Below, one piece after another: positions 42,601-56,200 of a stretch of 64,000 nucleotides of DNA. The stretch comes from Plecoglossus altivelis (Eukaryota > Chordata > Actinopteri > Osmeriformes > Plecoglossidae). The notes beneath the pieces were generated by a model. That model had not been told where the DNA came from, did no database searches, and saw only the letters and a list, made by a program, of their open reading frames with translations. The stretch's first letter is position 1. The number at the start of each line of letters is the position of its first letter. A program made the position numbers and the translations under genes. Location: assembly GCA_036571765.1 (NCBI GenBank), contig BROE01000020.1:14075918-14139917 (forward strand), in the 5' to 3' direction.

Positions 42601-45600
42601 CTATAAAGAAAACAGGACATTTTCTGTCTGTTGCTGGTGCCCGATGACTCCTGGCAATTAGTACTGATTGTGCTTTCATTAAATAAACTCCAGGTGGTGA
42701 ATGAGTTGTCTATTGGCAAGCTAATTTAATATGTCTCTTTCACCACACATCTACACAAGATTTTTTGAAGAGAAGAGCTGCAAATCGCTGAAGCTTCAAA
42801 GCGAAACTGTTTTCTTTTGGCAGACATTGATTTCCTTGATTCAGACTTGCTCACAACTGACACATACTTCAGAAAGACATTAAGTCAGTCTACACATGTT
42901 GTGCGGCTTCGAAAGCATTCAGTTGCTTAAACCAATTTACGCCCACTAAAACCTGGTATTCTGAATGATGACAAGTGCAGTGTTTTACAAACAGCCTTAA
43001 CAGCAGATGTGTATTCCCCTGCAGTTCTTTTCAATAGGCACATAGCATTTTCACACTACCGATTGCCATATGTTTTGCCTGCTCAGAGACTATTTTTAGA
43101 AAGATAAAAAAGTGACAACAGACAGGCCGATGGCTGATTCATTGATTTAGTAAAGGATTCATTATATCAAGAAGGTATCATGGCTATATCAGCTCTCTGC
43201 GCGTTCAGCATGCTCAGAGAAAAGGTGCTGCCTTGGTTCATCCAAATCTACGCCAGATGTGACTCACTCCCTTTTTTGAGCCTGCACTGCTCTGTACTTC
43301 CCTGCTTCAACATGGGGGCAGTAACAGACGGCTGACTTTTTCCTTCTCTCTAGATAGGAGACCATAAAACATGTAAATCCTCAGTGATAACGGCTAAAAA
43401 TGATGGCCCCTGAATCCCAGCCAATCCCTGAAAACCTCTCATCAAATCCTTAACAGCCTTAAGCCTCCCTGTGTGAGATGCCTTCAGCGAGGACTCGTTC
43501 ATGGCAGGGGAGATGCGAGGCCTCAGCGTCTTAAGGAGGAGCGGCTCTCCGTCGTCTTCGTCACAGCATCCTGATGGTTTTCTACCAAACTCCAAATGAC
43601 AGCAAATCAAATAGCCGAAAACATTGGAGAGCTGACCATTAAAGCAGTCACTAAAAGGAATTCATTTATCATTCAGACCCTCACTCTGCCCCTCTGCAAA
43701 GTATTCTACAGTATGTTAAACTGAAAACACAGCCTTGGACAAACAACCACTTGTCCATTATCGTAAATATAATTGGAGACACCTTGTGTTTCCCAACAAG
43801 GTTAGAGAGGCTCTATATCTCCTCCTGTTACAGGACTGTCTGTACAGTACCTAACCCTATGTTGGATTACTGTTATAGCATAGCACTTTTAGTAAGTGGT
43901 ATACATTTATATTTGTATTAGGGAAACAAGCTGTAAAGCAGCATGAAATCAACCACATGATGACATGAGAATAAATGTGTGTTAGCATGTACATGGGCAT
44001 CCTAAGCTGTTGGTAAAAAAATGTATGACCCTTTCTATAATGAATGTCTTAAAAAACTCAAGCTCAGAATGAGCAAGTATAGAACAGTTTGGAACCAGAC
44101 AAACAGGTATACACATAGATTTACAACACTGCGTCTTTCCTTTGTGTTGAGTTCTGCATTAATGGTGGGATTTGCAGAGAGGGAAGGCACACATTCTGCA
44201 TGCAGAATTTGACCCTACACCACCGGCTTGGCTGCCAGCATTCGAAAACTAGGTTAAGAATCTTCAAAGAGATGCAGTGGGAGAAGACTAGAGTCCATGA
44301 GGAACTGCATGGATCTGGTTCACCTTAACATGACAACTGTAGAAGGGATAAGCTGCTCAAGGTTTAACAGGAATCAATAACATTCGATCCTTAATTTTTT
44401 CTCATTCCATGTGGACCCATTAATCTCTGAAGGAGATGCTTAGAGTATTCTCGATGTGTACCTGTTCCAATTTTGTTAACGTTAAAAAAGTTTGGGTTGA
44501 CTCAGATTATACATTTAAAAGATAATCGTTTCCAAGGGCATGATGATTGAACCAAAATAGATAGAAGCAGGAGACTTTTTTTGCATGAACTGAGCGAAGA
44601 ATGTAAATGTATCTGAGCTTGGCTCAAAATGGTCCTGTGATCAGACTTTTAATTAAGCTCCAAGATGAAGAATACATTAGCACTGCTCTCAGAATTCACC
44701 AAGAGCGCTGTAAAACGTAGGCACAAAGGATCAAGAGTAATGTATGACACTAGCACCCATGTGTCCACCATTATCCTTGTGCAATCTCAACATGTCAGCT
44801 AGCGTAGGGCTGAATCTCAACAGGATCCCTGAGGGTAGATGGTGATGTGTCTTTGATATAGGACTGTTGGGGGATAAATATCATCTAAGGGTGTGATCGC
44901 TAAGCTGTCTGGGGTAAAAGCTTACGTTTCATAGCTAAACGTATGTTTTGTAGCTTAAACATTTGGGAGTTTGTTTTTAGCCCTGTTTTATAAGAGACAC
45001 AAATGAAACACGTTGAGTTGCAGGTGTCATTGAATCTTACCTGGCAGGCTTGGTAGAGCAGCTGGTGCTCAAACTTCTTGATGCCCAGAATGTTCTGGAA
45101 CATCTCGTACAGCTGGTCCTTGCTGAGGATGAGCTCGGAGGCGGCGCTGGCTGTCATGCGCTGCTGCGCCTTCCGCGGGTCCTCGTCTCCACGGTAGATG
45201 GTGTCAAACTTGGCCATCCAGGAGCTCAGCACCGTCTCCTTGCTCAGGCCGTCGATCTCCGGCAGGCTGCGGACGCGCTTCTCGATGTGACGCTTGAAGA
45301 CCTCCCTGCAGTCGTTGGCTGAGAAGCCTCCACTCTGGACCATCTTCGCCACACGGTCGCTCTTGAGGAACACCTGTCAGAACACAGACCCGGAGACAAG
45401 TATTAGCAAGTTCAGGCTACGGGCAGGCAGGAAGATGTGTAAAATGAGTGATGTAACTTCAATGTTCACACCTCCAAAACAGAAAGGCAAAAGGTATGGA
45501 AGTGAACCTCTTTATGTAAGTGTAAGTTATCAAATAGACTCACGATACATTTATACATTTATACAGATGGTTTACAAACATACTGCTAATAAACTATAAT

Positions 45601-48600
45601 TACCAGCATGAATGACAAAATAGAGTCTCATTTATGGGCTGTTTTGGTTCAATATCTAGCATCATAAGCCTTAGACTAATGCTCACTTGGTATGATTATA
45701 CTCAACTGTAATTATCCAGTTGGAAGTGGCATGTACAGTACGAGAGATTAAAAGGATGTGCTCTCAATCTAGCGGTTGTCTTGGAGATCTGTTCACCTAT
45801 ACATTTAAGTCTTCACACATCTATCAGTGTGAAATCAATCCATCTCCTTGTCAGAGCAGGCTTGGTGAGATGACTGTGAACATTACAACCACTCTCCGTG
45901 TGGTGATATAATATGAGCCAATAGTAGCCAGTAGGCACACAGGAGAAAGAAAAGATGTGTGTCGGCTCTGCAACACAACAATGGTGGAGTATTGTTTCTG
46001 TAGTGCTTTGCTCTGCAGTGATATGCTGGAGTATTCCACAAAACAAATAACAACATCAAGGCAGCATAGAACATTTCTACTGCTGAGGGATAATCTGACG
46101 GGTATGGATGGAGACTCACTCCCACGCTCTAGGTTTGATTCAGATTCATTTTGTGCATTATTTAGGGTGGTGAGAGGGCGTTGTGTTGCTCCTTCATGAT
46201 GTGAAAAGGTGAAGTTTCAGGACTCTGTAGGGGGAAGCCTTCTCTTCAGTTTGAAACTTTTATGTTTTTTTACGGAAGCTATCAAAGTAAAATGTACGTT
46301 TTCTTCCTGTATAGCTAGATGATTGGTAGAAGCACTATACTGAGTGAGCATAAAACCTTTTTCACCCTTCAGTCAAAGTAGAGACTGATGAGAAACTTTT
46401 CCTAAACTAGAATTTCCAACTTTTTAATGGGTATTCCCTTTGCATCTTCCTGTTTATCTTTTTGCAGGATCAGAGTGAGTGTGTGTGTGTGTGTGTGTAT
46501 GTGTGCGTGTTTGTATGTGTGTGTGTCATCACGTCTATTTTCAGGGTATACTTTCAGGGTCATCCTCCTTGTCTCTAAAGACAGAGCTAGAGATCCCATT
46601 TTCAGGGATGGAAAAAGACACAATATCGGTTGCAGTTACCGTCAGGCCCAGTTCCCCTCCATCTCTGACAGACACATTGTGGCTTACTTATCTCCTATGA
46701 CTAAACATCAGTGACACTACAATTTAAGGACGGTAGTGTTTTAGGCCTGCCATGTTGTGTATCTCATCCACTGGAAGATGAGAGTAGACTGTGGTCGAAG
46801 AGGTGGAACCATGACAAGCTTGTAACTCAATTAACATCGTCCTTTTGATATTGGAGCATTCAAGGTTGTATGACACAGAGGGCAGACGTCTGTTTGTGAG
46901 TTTAAAGTCTAAAGCCTACAGACAAAGTAACCTGTCATCATCCATTATGTGTATAATAATACCTCCCCACACAATTTCAATGGAGGTGACATTTTGTATA
47001 ATTAAATGTAATGACCTCATTTTCAAATTGATTGGTTTGGCTTTTCAGGCCCTCTCAAGATGCTGTAGCAGCTATTCGTTTTAGTTTGCACATCAAACAT
47101 CACACAGAGATGCATATACTTCCTCTATAGGGTATGAGGGATTCATTCTGCTCATGGATTGAATCGTTACATTTGAAAGATGTCTGTGCTTTGCTTTCAA
47201 CGCTGAATCATATTCCATCTGGTGAACACATGAGTGCAGAACACAGCATTTCATCCACCAGCAGCTTCCTCTCACAACCTGCGAGAGACAGGTAAGCTCA
47301 CTGTGTGAGGGGGATGGATCTATCGTCTATCTGTATCGCGACTGCCGCTCTTTTAGATTTATAGAGATGTTCTCTGTCTCATGAGGCCGCGCTGGAGGGC
47401 CTTTTTATTACTCTCATCTCTATGCTAATTAAGTTACATCTTGAAACGATAACTAATCAGGCATGGTATCAGATTTTTTGCTGAGGCTATCTAGTGCTTT
47501 TCACATGAGAAACACAACACCACTACATGACCATATTGTAGATGTGAAGATGAGTTTTGTAGAAGAGAACACACGTCCAACAGTCCAATTACATATCTGT
47601 ACAGGAACTTGAGTGACATTGCTGCACGGGGTTAAGTCAACACATTATTGCAGGTCATTTTGCTGGCCGGGTCATGATGAAAGAGTGACATTAGAAGCAG
47701 AAGGTTACCTCGTAGTAGCTCTGAACAGCGTTGATGAAAGCCTCATCAGCCACAATCTGAGTGTCACCGTTGAGGAAGGCCTGGAAGCGGCTCTTGGTCT
47801 GCTCCAGTTGCTGCTTGGTTATCTGTGGAGGCAAGGACATACAGAGGACATTTCAAAGGCACAGTCATGGAGGGAAGCAGAGACTCATAACTATGCTTCT
47901 GATCACTACAAATAGCCAAGCTTTGTTTGCAGTTGTTCCAAATGTATGACTCCATAGAGGTCACTCTGGCTACATTATTGTATTTGGGTTTTGTGTATGA
48001 TTTGAGCTAAAATGACTATCTGTATATTATCATGTAACAGGCTATTAGTATTCATTGTGAAGACTACTGGACTAATTGTGAACAATATAATGTATATCAT
48101 ATAAACTTATGTTTAATAATCCAATCAAACTTTTGCTTAGACACTCCATACACCTGCATATAAAGCTGGATTCATGCATTCATTAATGACCAATGAAGAG
48201 CGTATTCTTTATTAAAACATGAAATCTGAAGTCTGCATTTAAAATCCGTAATGTATTTTCCCTGCAGGTATCACAGTCGTTCTACTTCCCAAGAAATTAT
48301 TCACTTTTACACCTCAGTTATTACTGTAATATGTTATATAGTGTAAGCTACATGTTCATCAGTAAAGATGGAAGACACAGAGGACAGATATTCCCTGACA
48401 CCATTAGCATAATTACTGACCAGACCATTTTAGACCTTCTAACTCAGATCCAGTGTGCTAACTTGTAAAGATTATATAAAATGTACACTCATGATGGCAG
48501 TACTGTGTATGCTGTTATGACCCAGTATGCGTTCAGCAGTGCTGTTATTTAACTGAGTGCCAGACTTTGGTGTGGGAGGGAGCAGGGACAAAACTGCCTC

Positions 48601-50209
48601 GTATTTTGTGCCTGTGAGGCTTTCAACACCATCTGTGTGTCCATGGCACTATATCCCACCTCTCAGTGCTGACCCGGAGCCCACAATTTACAAGAGAAGC
48701 AAGGAGACTTTTGCTCTCTAAAAAGATGAAAACTCACACATCTATAACCATACACGCACAAAAACACATATCTTCCAGCAATTTGCCACAGATTAGGTGA
48801 CACTGACATCCTCACTCTTTCTGCTGTCCTTGAAGAGACAAACACCAACACCCAAACTATCATTCATCACAGAACACAGAACACAGTCCCTCCTTGCTCG
48901 GAGGGTCTGCCTGAACAGACAGACCTCTTCATCTTTAGGGAGTATTCAGCCTCATGTTCAAGCCCAAATATCTGCTTTGACAACTTCTAACAGAGGGAAG
49001 TGAACCAGAAGAAGAGACATCAGACTTAGATCAATACTTTAGATTTGACCTCAGCTTTTATCTTTTGGCTTCTTGCTAGCAGCTTCAACAGCAGAAAATT
49101 GAGCCTGTTCTGACTGGTGCCTGCTGTATTCTAACTGACTGCAGTATTCAAGGACCGTCCTAAGGCGTAACTATGTTAATATCCAAACTGCTATGCAAAT
49201 GAGTCAGTTCTACTGAGACACTGGGAGAGTGCAGCTACCACAGTCGTCCTTCGCTGTCCTCTCTGGCTCTCAGAGGATGAAGGCCGAACACACCTCTTAT
49301 TGGCAGCTATGCTTGGCAATCTGCTTTTATTGGCTCTTATCATAATTAACGCATACATGTTCAACACTTACCTAACATTAACACAATGCACTCAGACTAC
49401 ACTGATTCAACATATCACATTTCAGAGTAGCTTTTAAAATAAAGACACCTCAATTGGCATTGAACAGATAGGACGATGGCTGATTTTAAGTCAGTTGACT
49501 ATGTTGAGTTGTTTTAAGAGTGGGGACCCTGGAAAGCTGCTGGAGGGGTGGGGGTTCATAATAGATTCTCAGGGGTTTGGAAGGAAGCTAAAAAAAAACG
49601 AACCAAGGAAAACAAAAAAGGAACCAGACAGAAATATCCAAGGGCAAAAATGGCATATCTGCCACCAGTCTGAAACTGTGGTCCCAGATAGCTTCCTTGA
49701 TACACCCAGACAGTTTATTTTTACGTATTAGTTGCTGGAGCTGTGCCTCAGAGTCAATCAACGTTCAATGTTATTGTCTGGCATAGGGATCCATGTGGCA
49801 CTTAATTTCATGAAGGGTTATGGAAAAAAATAGAATTGAATTCACAATAAATTGTAATTGTGTTTCTTTGAACAAAATCAATAAGCCTGTCAAAAGTCCA
49901 CCTTATGTTGATCAGTCAATGACCAGGCAGTATTACAACTTAACATGTTAGCACATATACCTTGTGGAAATATCCATGGGTAGCCCTAAAGTAATTATAG
50001 GTTTTATTAAAAGCCTGTACTGTAGATGATATCTAAGGTGTCTGATACTTTTGGGATATCATCTAATATAAAGAAATACAGCAACTGTCATGTAGACCTA
50101 CCAAAGCAATGCCTTAAAGGTCAAAGCTAATAATACCTTTTGTTTACGCCGACAGTTTTGTACTGTGCTTTTGTCTGACTTGATGGGATGCTACTGCATA
50201 CTGCACACT

Positions 50210-50242
<33 letters not shown>

Positions 50243-53200
50243 TGTGTGTGTGTGAAGGGGCGAGTGTTTGTGTGTGTGTATGGTTTGTATGTGTCTGTGT
50301 GAAGCGGCGAGTGTTTGTGTGTGTGTGTGTGCGTGTGTGTGTGTGTGTATGGGTTAGTGTGTGTGTGTGTGTGTGTGCGTGTGTGTGTGTGTGTATGGGT
50401 TAGTGTGTGTGTGTGTGTGTGGTCTGATGCTGTGATGCTGACAGCACAGCTGGACAGCAAGCGTGTACAGGGGACATGTGTCGAGAGAAGAACAAACCTA
50501 ACAGTGCTCCAAAACAGGTCACTGTGGATCAGCAGCCATGCAGTTAATACGCCTCTTTCCTATTATTCATTAGAGAACCCTCGAATAAGTAAATCCAGTG
50601 ATAGATTAAAAAAGGGCTCCATTTTCCCACAGTGTTCTTAGACCCTCATGTCATGTTATCCAGCCTAGCTGCTATCGATTCTTTCTCACTTGGCTCTTAT
50701 CAAGATTGCACTGTAACACAGTGATTCATTGACACGCAATAAAGTGGGCGGTGACATTAATCACCCTCCACATGTCAACATAAGAGGGACACGCACACAC
50801 AGTATACAGTAGAAATACACTGAAAAACACATTTACATAATGTTAAAACCTATATTGTGATGCTGAATCTTTGAACTATTTTGTATATCTCCCATTTATT
50901 TTCTTCTTTTCTTTCTATCTTAGCAAGATGAAGATCCATTTGTGCTTTGCAGTGTAGTTGGGTAGGAGCAGCCCCTATTTTGGTAACCTATTTTTAAGTA
51001 ACTAGCCAGAAGTGCACCAGTGTGTGTGAGTGCATGTGCGTGTACCTTGTGTGTGTGAAAGCTTGACTCTTGTCTACATGCTCTAGTAGGGTAAACGGTG
51101 TCGCCATATTGCTTGATGAGACCCTTGCAAGCCCCACACAGTGAACCCACAGGCTGGATCATTTGCAGTAGAGAAACAACATAAAGTTGAAGCACCATGT
51201 ATGAGGCATGTGCATACACGTCAGAGTGGAACTTCTAAAATGGCTGTGCATCTAGCTCTTCACACTGTGTCAGGCGTCAGAAGCCATATTGAACTAATTC
51301 ATGCAGTGTTATTTTGAGGGTGTTGAAACCTATCTTATGACTCATCCAAGCTACTCTGAAGCTCCACTTCTAACATATAGAAATATTACTGTCGACATTT
51401 GTCGACTCTTTGAGTATGCAACCAATCAATATCAGGATACTGAACTCCTTTACGAAAGAAAAGGCCTATTTATGAGGATAGGAATGAGGAATGGGTACCT
51501 GAAATACAGGCACACAAACACATTGACTGTATGCACACACGTCACATGCATTCCACATGTCACAGACACCCCACACACATCATAGCTATGTCTTACACAC
51601 ATCCATCATGCTGTACCGAGGCAGACTTGTCTAAATGTCAGCCTGGCGTTTCACGTGCAGTCAGTATTACAGCCATCATCACTGTCCAAGACAATCTTCA
51701 GTATAGATAACCAACAAGGCAGAGATTACATTTGGTCAGACTCAGCTTGAAGGTTCTTTTGAAAAGGCGCAAGGTGAAATACAAAACATAATAATATCCC
51801 ATGAGTAGTAGCCACAGTACAGAAAGAAAAGTCGGTTGTTGTTGTAGGTGTCCAAAATAAAATAATCTGCTTGGGGGGAACATCATTTTTCAATAATCCC
51901 ATCAATATTTTATGAGGACTTGATGAGAGAACGTATCCTTTGGTCAAACAAAGCACATATCTGTCATGAATCCAGATGACAACAGCAGCAGCCTCCCTCT
52001 GAGTAAACAACAAACAGGAAAGGTAGCTAGTGCTCAGAGAGTCACACACTGACACGCTCACTGTGGCCAAAAGCAAACACAGCGACAACCAGCCAGCAAC
52101 ACACACATACACAACATGCAACCATACACACATACACGCTGATAACTTGGATAGAGTCAGAGTGTCATGTTCCCTGTGTCTACAGAGACCGTAGAAAGTA
52201 CTGGGAGGGGAATAGGGGCAACTGTCTCAATCCCAACCTCCAAGCTTCTGTCAAACTCTCAAGCTGTAGGACTACTCTGTAGAGGAACACAATGTTCAGC
52301 TCCACCTTCCCCCACCCTCCTCCTCCCTGTCTTCATCCCAGATTCAGAGCGCCCACGAAGCTGCTGCCAGTCTGAGCTGGTTTCATTCCTAGGTCCCTTA
52401 GAAGATTCAGCTGCACTCTCTTTATGTACTGAACATTGCTCAGGCCCCCATGTTAGTTATCAATCACAGTATAATAATACATTTTAATCATATCATATTT
52501 ACAGTGGATCAAACCTTGTTTCACGTTACCTCTAACCTGGCTAATCTGAGCTTGTTGTAAATCAGAAACAGAAGCAATGTGGGCATTTTAACGTTGTATG
52601 AAGATTAATGGCAAGATGTCAGCAATCCAGTGTAGCGGCAGCTTATAGGCAGTGAAGCAAAGCTTGGATGGGCTTGAATACAACCTGACTGAGCATGGCC
52701 ACCACTGGCTACAACACTGTGAAGAGACATCAGGTTACACTCAGCCCGTAGACAAACTGAAACAACCCAGCCCTCTCCAGGGGACATTCTTGCTTCCTTG
52801 CCCCGTACCCTCCTTTCTCTCTCTTTCCTTCTCTCTTTCACTCTGAAGGCAAACAAGGAGAAAGACAAGCGATCCCCTCTCATGCTTGTCGGATTTGAAG
52901 AAGATCATGTTGCAATGCAAAAGGTTTGTATTACAGACAACATACTGTACATCCAGCAAAAATGTATGTGTGAAACATGGATTACATGTAAGCAAACAAA
53001 CGACAGCAGCTCACTTGTGCGTACTGACATTAAATGTGGCAAATCTTTTTCAACGCCAATCCTACTGAGTGGGACTGGGCCTTGATTGCCATTTTTCCCT
53101 CCGAGGAAGCCGGAAGGTCAAGACTACAAGGTCATTTTCTGTGGCGGAGCTGTGAAAGGTGGGTAATGTGTGTGTGGTGTGTGCGTAGGGGGCTAACGGG

Positions 53201-56200
53201 ATATCAGGGTTGTATTGAGTGTCTCACTGTAGCGCACACAGCTCCTCGAGGACCAGACCTGCTCTGCAGTGCGTTGCTGTTGTTGTCTCCTGATGCTTCA
53301 GGGACAGGAGGAGGAGCAAGAGGGTGAGGTGGGAGGTGCAGGAGGGTGAGGTACTGTTGCAAAAGTGCAGCTGGGAATTGTGGTAACGAGTTTCATGAGC
53401 TCATGCTTTCGTCCCCACTGGGGGATGTGTCTGTTCATCGTCCAATCCCATCACATGTTCCTTGGCTCACGTTCCGTCTATCCTAGTTCTCCTTACTTAT
53501 GTAACAATCTTCCACCTCATTCTTCCTCCAACACCTGCATTTTGTTGTAGGGTATTTACCAGCAATTTAAGAACTTTTATGAGAAAAATAGGATAAATGA
53601 TCAACAGATAACATATATTAAATGCTACTGAATCACTACTAAGGGGCACACATTGTGTGGAACAGTTGCGTCAAACAGATTTATGGTTTTCCGTCAGCAT
53701 TTTAATGGGTGTGGTCAGGTGGTTTGGAGACATGGGGAAGTTTTAAAAAGTATACCATGCAAGAGAATAGACTGTAATGGAGCAGGCAAGAATGTCAAGA
53801 ACGTCAAATACACAAGGACGAGTCAAGCGAGGCACATACGGATGAACAGTTAATGGCCTTCAAACAAGCTCTTCTCAAGTTCTGAACACTCTCGCAGACA
53901 AAAGGGTCCGCTTGGGCTTTGTGTGTGCTCTCTCCCTCAACGATAGCTAGCTCAATATGTACAGTAAGGTCTCTATTGCAGGGAAGAATGAAAATAGTAG
54001 GCGGTTACCATTAATCTTCTCTAATTGACCAGTCTGTTTTTGGACAGCTGACGTTTACAAGGGTTTATTGGGCTCAAATGGACACATAGGATAGTGTTTA
54101 ATTACCATGCTGCAGTACATCGTATTGTTATGAACAACATCAGCCACATCCAACATTGTTATGAAATTGGGCAGCTGGAGCACGAGTGAATTATGAATCT
54201 ACTGTAAATACAAAGACACAAACGGAATCACAGACAGACCCACGTCCAAAATAAGCCTGCTAGTTTAACAAAAAGGGTGTTTCATGCATTCTAAAGACAA
54301 GATATGTCCATTTATAGCACAGCCATGAAAACCACCTTCTAGAAATATTCCCTTTTTGTAATCAATCCCATAATACATCAATTGAGAAATAGTCTTTGGT
54401 CGTTTTCCAAGGCACTGTTTGCTATATAGCCCAATTGAAAATATCTATTTTCAACAGCTTCTGTCATGAAAGGCAGATCTGCAGGTCTAACTGCAACATC
54501 GCTAACAGATATGTAACTGGTCTGGATGTCGAAATCATTATGTTTTAAGAGAGGTGATATAAACTATAAAATGGGCTATGTTTTCTTGGTCCTCTCAGCC
54601 TTGGGGCTTCAGTTATTAATGACTTGTCAATCCCAATGTGTCATGTAACATCCATTGGCTCTTTGCATGGTCCACCAGTCCTTAAGCAATTGGGGCCTGG
54701 AAAAAAGGCTGAATGAGCAAAGCAGACACAGCACCATGAAATGGTTTTGATCAAAATAAGGCATGGTTATTTCAGGTTAGTTTTCATACACTATGCATGT
54801 ATCTTAACATGCATGTATCGGCATTGGCCAAGTACAATATATATCCAGATTTACAATTTCCACAGGTTCAGTGCTCATCATCCAATGGATGTACAATGTA
54901 CGTACTTACTGGCACTGGATGACACCTTTTTTTGTTTTGTTTAAGACATACTTTTGTCTCTTTTTCTTTCCAGGATTGCATGTCTGGTTTAAACCATTTG
55001 ACACTCCTGTTTGTCATACCACTTGATCTAAACACAACCTTTGCTTACACTTACAGTAGGCAACGCTAGACAACATTCTGGATCTCATAACATAGCTGAA
55101 TGTCCTTCAATGCCTTTGTCCTGCTGTTTCGAGAGAGTTGGCTCTTCATTTTCCACAGCCTCAACCTCTCCACTTCCAGAGTAACCTTGACGAAAAGAAT
55201 TCTCTTCTTAACTGTCTCTTTCTTCACACCCAATACATTCTCTTCGACCTCTTCGATAGCCTGCACACAGTCCATGTCTGCTCTGTTCATTTCCAAAGAA
55301 GACCCATACTGTAATGGTAGGTTTATTGATCATAATGCTGTGTAAAACTGAAACATACATTTCAGTGAAGCTACCTGTTTCTGTAGTATTCTAACCTATG
55401 CTAGAGTACTGTTTCACCTGTACATTAAATCAAAGTCTGTTAGGCAAAGAAAAACTAGTTTCCCTTCTGATTTAACCAGACCTTTTAATTCTGTGATATT
55501 CTTCACGTCTGAATATTGATCCTCCTGTCTTTAAATAAGTGGACTGCATGCCTTCATCTTCATCATGTTTTCATCCCACTGTCTCTCATTTTCATCACAA
55601 CTATGGGTGTGAAATGACTTTGTAATGGCATTAATCATATGTCTTTTTCTCAGCATAGTGGAGACTCATGTGGAGGACTGCGGTTCCTCTGTGCCTATGT
55701 CCTATGCCCCTAGTCCCTATAGCAAACACAGTGGTTCTCATCACTCAAAAGAGTGCAAAGGTATAAAGAGGTTCCACTTCTTCATCAGTTTTCCCAGACC
55801 TGTGCAAGCAACTGAAAGAGGACCAACTCGCTTGAATCTCCTGCATTACAGGAACACTAACTTCATCAGTGCACTGATTTGCATCACAATCTGGTTCACA
55901 ATGAAATCATGAAATCCTGGTCTCCGGCAGCCGCGTGGCGTCTCAGGGCAGCAGCAGAGAATGGGAGCGCAGTGCTGGAAGAGTGGTACTGGGCTTGTCA
56001 CCCCACCACCCAGCCTGACAGATGGGTGACCGGGCCTTGGGAGATGTCAGCACTCACAGGTTTTATGTACGCAATTCATTCAACCATTAACATTCTCTTT
56101 AGGCCAAGACCTTGTCAAGGGGGTTGTTGGTATATGCTTGTATGCACCGTGTCCTAACGCATCTTGTATGAACTGTCCCAACACATCTTGTATAATCTGT

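Larger units (their letters stand above)
36716..45040 (-). other. cadps: cadps intron 4 (8.3 kb)
   Basis: No coding segment is recognisable. The intron contains a complete TTAA-flanked MITE (38006-38287), a (GA)n run (39640-39690), an imperfect 60-70 bp duplication around 41015-41115 (gttagctgaactgacag) and an Oct/homeodomain motif cluster near 41385-41425. Confidence 0.75.

Noticed and set aside
50191..50460. THTHTH and VCVCVC frames
   Set aside because: They are translation of the (GT)n array.
55940..56050. 5S rRNA-like look (gatgggtgaccgggccttgggagatg)
   Set aside because: Only a short resemblance exists. The other conserved 5S blocks are absent.
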